From Paraniabella ginsengisoli (GTDB lineage Bacteria; Bacteroidota; Bacteroidia; Chitinophagales; Chitinophagaceae), in assembly GCF_022513635.1 (NCBI RefSeq), contig NZ_JAKWBL010000005.1:1-64000 (forward strand): a stretch of 64,000 nucleotides of DNA, in the 5' to 3' direction. Below the pieces are notes generated by a model that worked only from the letters and a program-made list of their open reading frames with translations, searched no databases and was not told the DNA's origin. Every line of letters begins with the position of its first letter. Position 1 is the stretch's first letter. Shown in pieces: positions 60,152 to 64,000 of the stretch. Made by a program: the position numbers and the translations under genes.

Positions 60152-61264
60152 CTTCTTTGCTTTGGTTGTGTCGGTAGTGATTTTAGCACCTTCTCTCAGA
60201 TTTTGAACACCTTCCACCACAATTGTTTCACCAGCCTGCAAACCTTCTTTTATTAAAATATTTGGTCCAATCTGCGTACCCAAAGTAACCTTACGCTGCG
60301 ATACTTTACTGCTGTCGCCAACCGCATATACAAAGAAGTCGCCAAGTTGCTCAACAATAGCTTTATAAGGAATAAGCACAGAGCGGGAAGACGCCGAATT
60401 TAAAACGCGTACCGTTCCACTCATACCGGCTTTCAACATTTGGTTATCATTAGGGAAAACCAACCTGACTTTTATAGCTCCGGTTTGAGGATCTACAGCC
60501 CTATCTATAATTTGAATTTTGCCATGCTGTGGATATACATCATCGCCGAAGGCCAATGAAAATGTAGAATCAACATTGTTTTTTGCGCTTTGCAACTTTG
60601 AAAATCTATAAATTTCTTTTTGATCGATGACAAAATCTACCGCCATTGGATTGTCTGTAGAAACTGTATTTAATATAGATTGACCAGCAACTACTGAAGT
60701 TCCTAAACGAACCTGCGATATACCTATAGTACCGCTGAATGGTGCATAAATAGTTGCAAAATTTACATTAGCACGAACCGCGTTTGCCGAGGCTTTTGCT
60801 GCAGCTACCTGTTTTTTAGCGGCTGCTAACGCAGCATCTGCATAATCAACCTGTTGCTTGGCAATAGCATCCTGTTTATCTAAGGCATGATAACGTTCTG
60901 CATCTTTCTGGGCTTTAATAAGATTGGTTTCCTGCACAGCCACATCTGCCAGAGCAGCCTGGTAATTAGCCTGGTAAGTTTGCTGATCGATGGTATATAA
61001 TTTCTGCCCTTTAGAAACCTTAGCACCGTCTTTGAAATGTATGCCAGTAATATAACCTGTAACCTGAGGCCTAACTTCCGATTGATTTAGGGGAACTAGC
61101 GTAGCCGGATACTCATCATAATAAACAGTATTGCCGCTTTCTGACACCTGAACTACTACAACCGGAACAGGAGCGTTAGCTGGCGGACCAGCCTGTTGCT
61201 TGCCCTTACAAGCTACTAATGTTAATAATAAGGCCGGAACTATGGACACCTTTGTGATATTCAT
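60149..61264 (-). CDS. RND efflux periplasmic adaptor (AcrA type), lipoprotein
   Basis: 371 residues. The leader ends 'LLLTLVACKGK', a lipobox. Then come the two halves of the barrel-sandwich domain ('QVTGYITGIHFKDGAKVSKG', 'IYAPFSGTIGISQVRLGTSV') around an alpha-helical hairpin rich in Ala/Lys ('AALAAAKKQVAAAKASANAV'). The beta-barrel and membrane-proximal domains follow. It bridges the pump to the TolC-type channel. Intact, in one operon with the other two genes. Confidence 0.94.
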   Translation of the reverse strand: MNITKVSIVPALLLTLVACKGKQQAGPPANAPVPVVVVQVSESGNTVYYDEYPATLVPLNQSEVRPQVTGYITGIHFKDGAKVSKGQKLYTIDQQTYQANYQAALADVAVQETNLIKAQKDAERYHALDKQDAIAKQQVDYADAALAAAKKQVAAAKASANAVRANVNFATIYAPFSGTIGISQVRLGTSVVAGQSILNTVSTDNPMAVDFVIDQKEIYRFSKLQSAKNNVDSTFSLAFGDDVYPQHGKIQIIDRAVDPQTGAIKVRLVFPNDNQMLKAGMSGTVRVLNSASSRSVLIPYKAIVEQLGDFFVYAVGDSSKVSQRKVTLGTQIGPNILIKEGLQAGETIVVEGVQNLREGAKITTDTTKAKK

Positions 61265-61311
61265 GTGATAGATCTTAGATTTTAGATATTAGACTTTAGA
61301 CTTTGTTTTTC

Positions 61312-62658
61312 TTAGTTTACCTGAATGGCACCTTCAGCTTTTCTGACATCGATTTTGCTGCTTAATAATCCATAAACTGCGTTGAAGTAGTTTATTTGGG
61401 CAGCTCGTAAATCTGTTTGTGCTGTGATCAGTTCAAGATAGGTTTTGATCCCTTCCCTATATTGCAGTTCTATGATCTTATGCACTTCGGCAGCCAACTC
61501 CATATTTTCTTTCAACGCCAGATAATTAGCCATATTTGCCCTGTATTGAGCCATGGCCGTTTTATACTCGCTGCTGGCCTGGTTTACAAAATCTACCAGG
61601 TCTAGTTCGGTTTGCTGAACCTGCTTTTCTGCAATAATTATATTGTTCTTTCTTTTTCCTCCTTGAAAGATGGGGAAGCCCAAAGTTAAACCAGCATAAG
61701 AGTTGGGAAAACCCTGATTATACAATTTTGCAAAATCATCATTCAAAAAATTCTTGATATAAGCCCCGTTGGCAGAAAGCGTCGGAATATAACTCCACTT
61801 ATTATAACGAACATTGGCCTGCTGCAACCTTAGCTGCGCTTGTAATTGCTGATATTCTACCCTGTTGGTATATTGACTAGTTTCTAATGTATCCAGATGT
61901 ATTTCTGCTTCCAGTTGTGTACTGTCATACTCCAGCGACAATTCTCTCCCATCAGGATAATTTATAAGGTATTTCAAATTGGCTATCTTCGACTTAAGTG
62001 CTTCTTCAATTTCTTTTTTGGAAGCAACGGCATTATTTAATGCGATAGTAGCCCTTTGGTAATCCGTTTTATCAGTAACACCAACATCGTATCGAGCACG
62101 AGCATCTTTAAGGCTACGCGCCAACATAACAATATTTTCTGCAGTAATTTTTCTTTGCTGCTCAGTTGCCAATAAATCATAGAAGTTTTTAGAGACATTG
62201 GCTACCAAATTGATCCTGGCATTTTCAGTTTGCTTCGAAGCAACTTCTCTTACATCCTGCTTTGTTTGACTGGCCAACAATACATCGCGATTGAAAATAT
62301 TTTGCGTTGCTGTAAGCTGAATTGCTGACGTGTTATATACACCAAAGCGAACCTGGTTGCCTCCTATAATGTTAACGGGTAGCTGGAAATTTCTTTGATA
62401 ATTATAATTAAAATTAAGTTGGGGATACCAGTCTGCTAAGCGATTTTTTATTTGCAGATCGGTGATCTCTTGGTTAATCTCTGCCTGTTTCACTATTGGC
62501 TGATTGGCCAAAGCATAATCAATGATACCATCAAGCGTAGCATTTTGCAGCAATGTGTCGCTGGTTTGGGCATAAGCAGACGTAACTAAAAAAGAACTTA
62601 AAACGCTAACGAATGTTAGGATTATTTTGGACTTTAGTTTCTTTAAAAGAAAATTCAT
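61312..62658 (-). CDS. TolC-family outer membrane channel
   Basis: 448 residues with a signal peptide ending 'VTSAYAQ'. The repeated helical structure of the OEP family is seen in 'TLDGIIDYALANQPIVKQAE', 'LVANVSKNFYDLLATEQQRK' and, in the second half, 'FVNQASSEYKTAMAQYRANM' and 'YREGIKTYLELITAQTDLRA'. First gene of the efflux operon, 47 bases upstream of the adaptor. Confidence 0.93.
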   Translation of the reverse strand: MNFLLKKLKSKIILTFVSVLSSFLVTSAYAQTSDTLLQNATLDGIIDYALANQPIVKQAEINQEITDLQIKNRLADWYPQLNFNYNYQRNFQLPVNIIGGNQVRFGVYNTSAIQLTATQNIFNRDVLLASQTKQDVREVASKQTENARINLVANVSKNFYDLLATEQQRKITAENIVMLARSLKDARARYDVGVTDKTDYQRATIALNNAVASKKEIEEALKSKIANLKYLINYPDGRELSLEYDSTQLEAEIHLDTLETSQYTNRVEYQQLQAQLRLQQANVRYNKWSYIPTLSANGAYIKNFLNDDFAKLYNQGFPNSYAGLTLGFPIFQGGKRKNNIIIAEKQVQQTELDLVDFVNQASSEYKTAMAQYRANMANYLALKENMELAAEVHKIIELQYREGIKTYLELITAQTDLRAAQINYFNAVYGLLSSKIDVRKAEGAIQVN

Positions 62659-63015
62659 AAAAACAAAATTTACCCGATGATCCCGGTCTACATCAACCTG
62701 TTATTCAGTTTGATCCAATCAAAACAACGGATCGGCAGGTTTGTTCAAACACAAATCAAATCTGTTGAAAAATATTTTTCTCAGGGCAAGCGATGTTTTA
62801 AAAGCAAAAAGACTTTGACGTTATTTTTACATTTATATTGCGGAGCATTTAATTATTTTTTATTAACTGATACGTAAAAAATATCTTCTTTAATAATAAA
62901 TACACAACACAATGCCTTTCACAGGTTGTATTCAAAGCTAATATATCTTTATGTTATTTTACAGATGTGCCCTTTAAAATCTTTTGACCTAAACTATTTT
63001 CAGCTCCTATAAATA
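62659..63015. other. Divergent spacer between the efflux operon and the histidine kinase
   Basis: 357 bases of very AT-rich DNA that must hold the promoters of both flanking genes. TTG-like and TATCTTTA-like elements exist near 62928-62951 but at poor spacing. The short ORFs here show no coding character. No hairpin or repeat stood out. Confidence 0.4.
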
Positions 63016-64000
63016 ATGCAGAGAAAACGCTATTTAAAAAAATACGCTAAGCTTATGCGTTGGGTAAACAACTTTATTAATGTTGGAGTTACTACCGAAA
63101 CAAGCTTTGAAGAAGCACGCAGAATAAGGATGGCCAATATTATTGGAATTACCGGCCTTTTATCTTCTACAGTTTTCTTTATTTCCAATTTTAACCACGA
63201 CAGGAAACCATTAGCTATTTTAAATGTCATTACCATGGCTTCGATGGCGGCCCTGATGTATGTGAATTACAACCGACTTTACGCATTTGGACATGTTATT
63301 ATAAGTATTGTTCTGAGTTTGGTATTTGCAATAACAGGTTTGCTTTACCATAATGGAATGGAGTTCTATCTTCTTATTATTGCTGCCATTGTAATGACCA
63401 TTTCAAGAAGAAACCCGTCGATACAAATTATTTACATTGTAAACTGCCTGGTGTTTATTTTCTTGCTGTGGTCGGGTGACATGTATCAATTCTTTCCACC
63501 GGTTCCAAAAACAGTTTATTCTATCAACGTAACAGTTTGGGTTCTTTTCTATGTTATATTCTTCTGGTATTTTAGAAAATTAAGTAGAAATAATCAAGTA
63601 GAAATCGAAACCCGGAACAGGCAATTACAACAGCAGCAAATTAAACTGATTGAACAAACGCGGCAACTGGAGGTCAATAACAGACAGCTAGAGGTTTTGA
63701 ACAGCACAAAGGAAAAGCTATTTTCAATTGTAGCACATGATGTAAGAAGCCCAATAGCCGGATTGAAAACAACACTGGATCTGTTCAATGAAAATATTCT
63801 GACAAAAGAAGAGTTTATGGAACTCTCGAAAGAACTTTCTATGCAATTGAACCAACTTCACTGGAGCCTCGAAAACCTCTTAAAGTGGAGCAACAGCCAA
63901 ATGCAGGGAATTGAAATACAAAAGCAGAAGATCTTTTTAGAACCTTTAATAGCTGATACACTTAGTCTTTTACAATATAATCTGGTTAACAAAAATATAC
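63016..64000 (+). CDS. Membrane histidine kinase, truncated by the window end
   Basis: An open frame from ATG at 63016 to the last base (about 328 residues visible). A basic start is followed by about six membrane helices (residues about 50-195), a coiled coil ('RQLQQQQIKLIEQTRQLEVN' in part), and a HisKA domain with the phosphoacceptor in 'LFSIVAHDVRSPIAGLKTTL'. 'WSLENLLKWSNSQMQGIEIQ' is typical of this domain in Bacteroidota. The ATPase domain lies beyond the window. The sensed signal is unknown; the family lacks a periplasmic sensor, so it may sense the membrane. Confidence 0.9.
   Translation, partial: MQRKRYLKKYAKLMRWVNNFINVGVTTETSFEEARRIRMANIIGITGLLSSTVFFISNFNHDRKPLAILNVITMASMAALMYVNYNRLYAFGHVIISIVLSLVFAITGLLYHNGMEFYLLIIAAIVMTISRRNPSIQIIYIVNCLVFIFLLWSGDMYQFFPPVPKTVYSINVTVWVLFYVIFFWYFRKLSRNNQVEIETRNRQLQQQQIKLIEQTRQLEVNNRQLEVLNSTKEKLFSIVAHDVRSPIAGLKTTLDLFNENILTKEEFMELSKELSMQLNQLHWSLENLLKWSNSQMQGIEIQKQKIFLEPLIADTLSLLQYNLVNKNI

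Noticed and set aside
62677-62877. Small ORF of 66 codons upstream of the histidine kinase
   Set aside because: No promoter, no ribosome-site context and no coding-like composition; it lies in an AT-rich divergent spacer.
1-64000. tRNA, rRNA, CRISPR arrays, insertion sequences or prophage
   Set aside because: Spacers were read on both strands and none showed cloverleaf-like structure, regular spacer-repeat arrays, transposase genes or phage genes. A dedicated search could still find a divergent non-coding RNA.

Overview
The window looks like a chromosome segment of a Bacteroidota bacterium, most likely from the Chitinophagaceae. The evidence is a SusC/SusD pair, promoter -7 elements of the TAnnTTTG type, FtsZ ending in an NVPAYIRRN-type tail, a canonical but murF-less dcw cluster, a futalosine-pathway enzyme (MqnE), and AT-rich spacers full of short dispersed repeats. 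No rRNA, tRNA, prophage, insertion sequence or CRISPR array was seen. The assignment to family is inference from gene content; no search was run.

Layout. 1-9.3 kb is a fructan-type polysaccharide utilisation locus: the SusC C-terminus, SusD, a GH172 (DUF2961) enzyme, two GH32 fructosidases and a convergent sulfatase. 9.4-11 kb holds a small metzincin-like protease and a TIGR01777 epimerase. 11.2-28.2 kb is the division and cell-wall cluster on the minus strand (mraZ-rsmH-ftsL-ftsI-murE-mraY-murD-ftsW-murG-murC-ftsQ-ftsA-ftsZ), divergent from queA. 30-44 kb is housekeeping and accessory: trxA, an MFS nucleoside transporter, a HigA/HigB pair, mqnE, a CBS protein, lysC, an Ldh-type dehydrogenase, ssb, mnmA, ribonuclease Z and a STAS protein. 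44.4-56.6 kb carries clpC, an M28 peptidase, a possible glycosyltransferase, DinB, deoC, malQ with starch-binding domains, a 51-residue membrane protein, a sugar isomerase-like protein and infC. 56.9-62.7 kb is an RND efflux operon (tolC-acrA-acrB), and the window ends inside a membrane histidine kinase.

The main oddity is technical. About 30 frame breaks interrupt 19 otherwise ordinary genes, including ftsZ, ftsI, murC, murE, mraY and ftsW. Nearly all correspond to one missing base, and two thirds lie in homopolymers of 5-7 bases. Restoring one base per break brings 18 of the 19 genes to a length divisible by three with continuous family sequence; the hydrolase at 35.5 kb instead has one extra base or two missing. 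This is the pattern of uncorrected long-read assembly error, so I annotate these genes as whole CDSs. Real signals on top of that are a three-box MraZ operator upstream of mraZ, a HigA-type operator, a family of short intergenic repeats, a small membrane-protein gene with its own promoter and terminator, and a very long lysine-rich tail on FtsQ that is visible only after frame correction.
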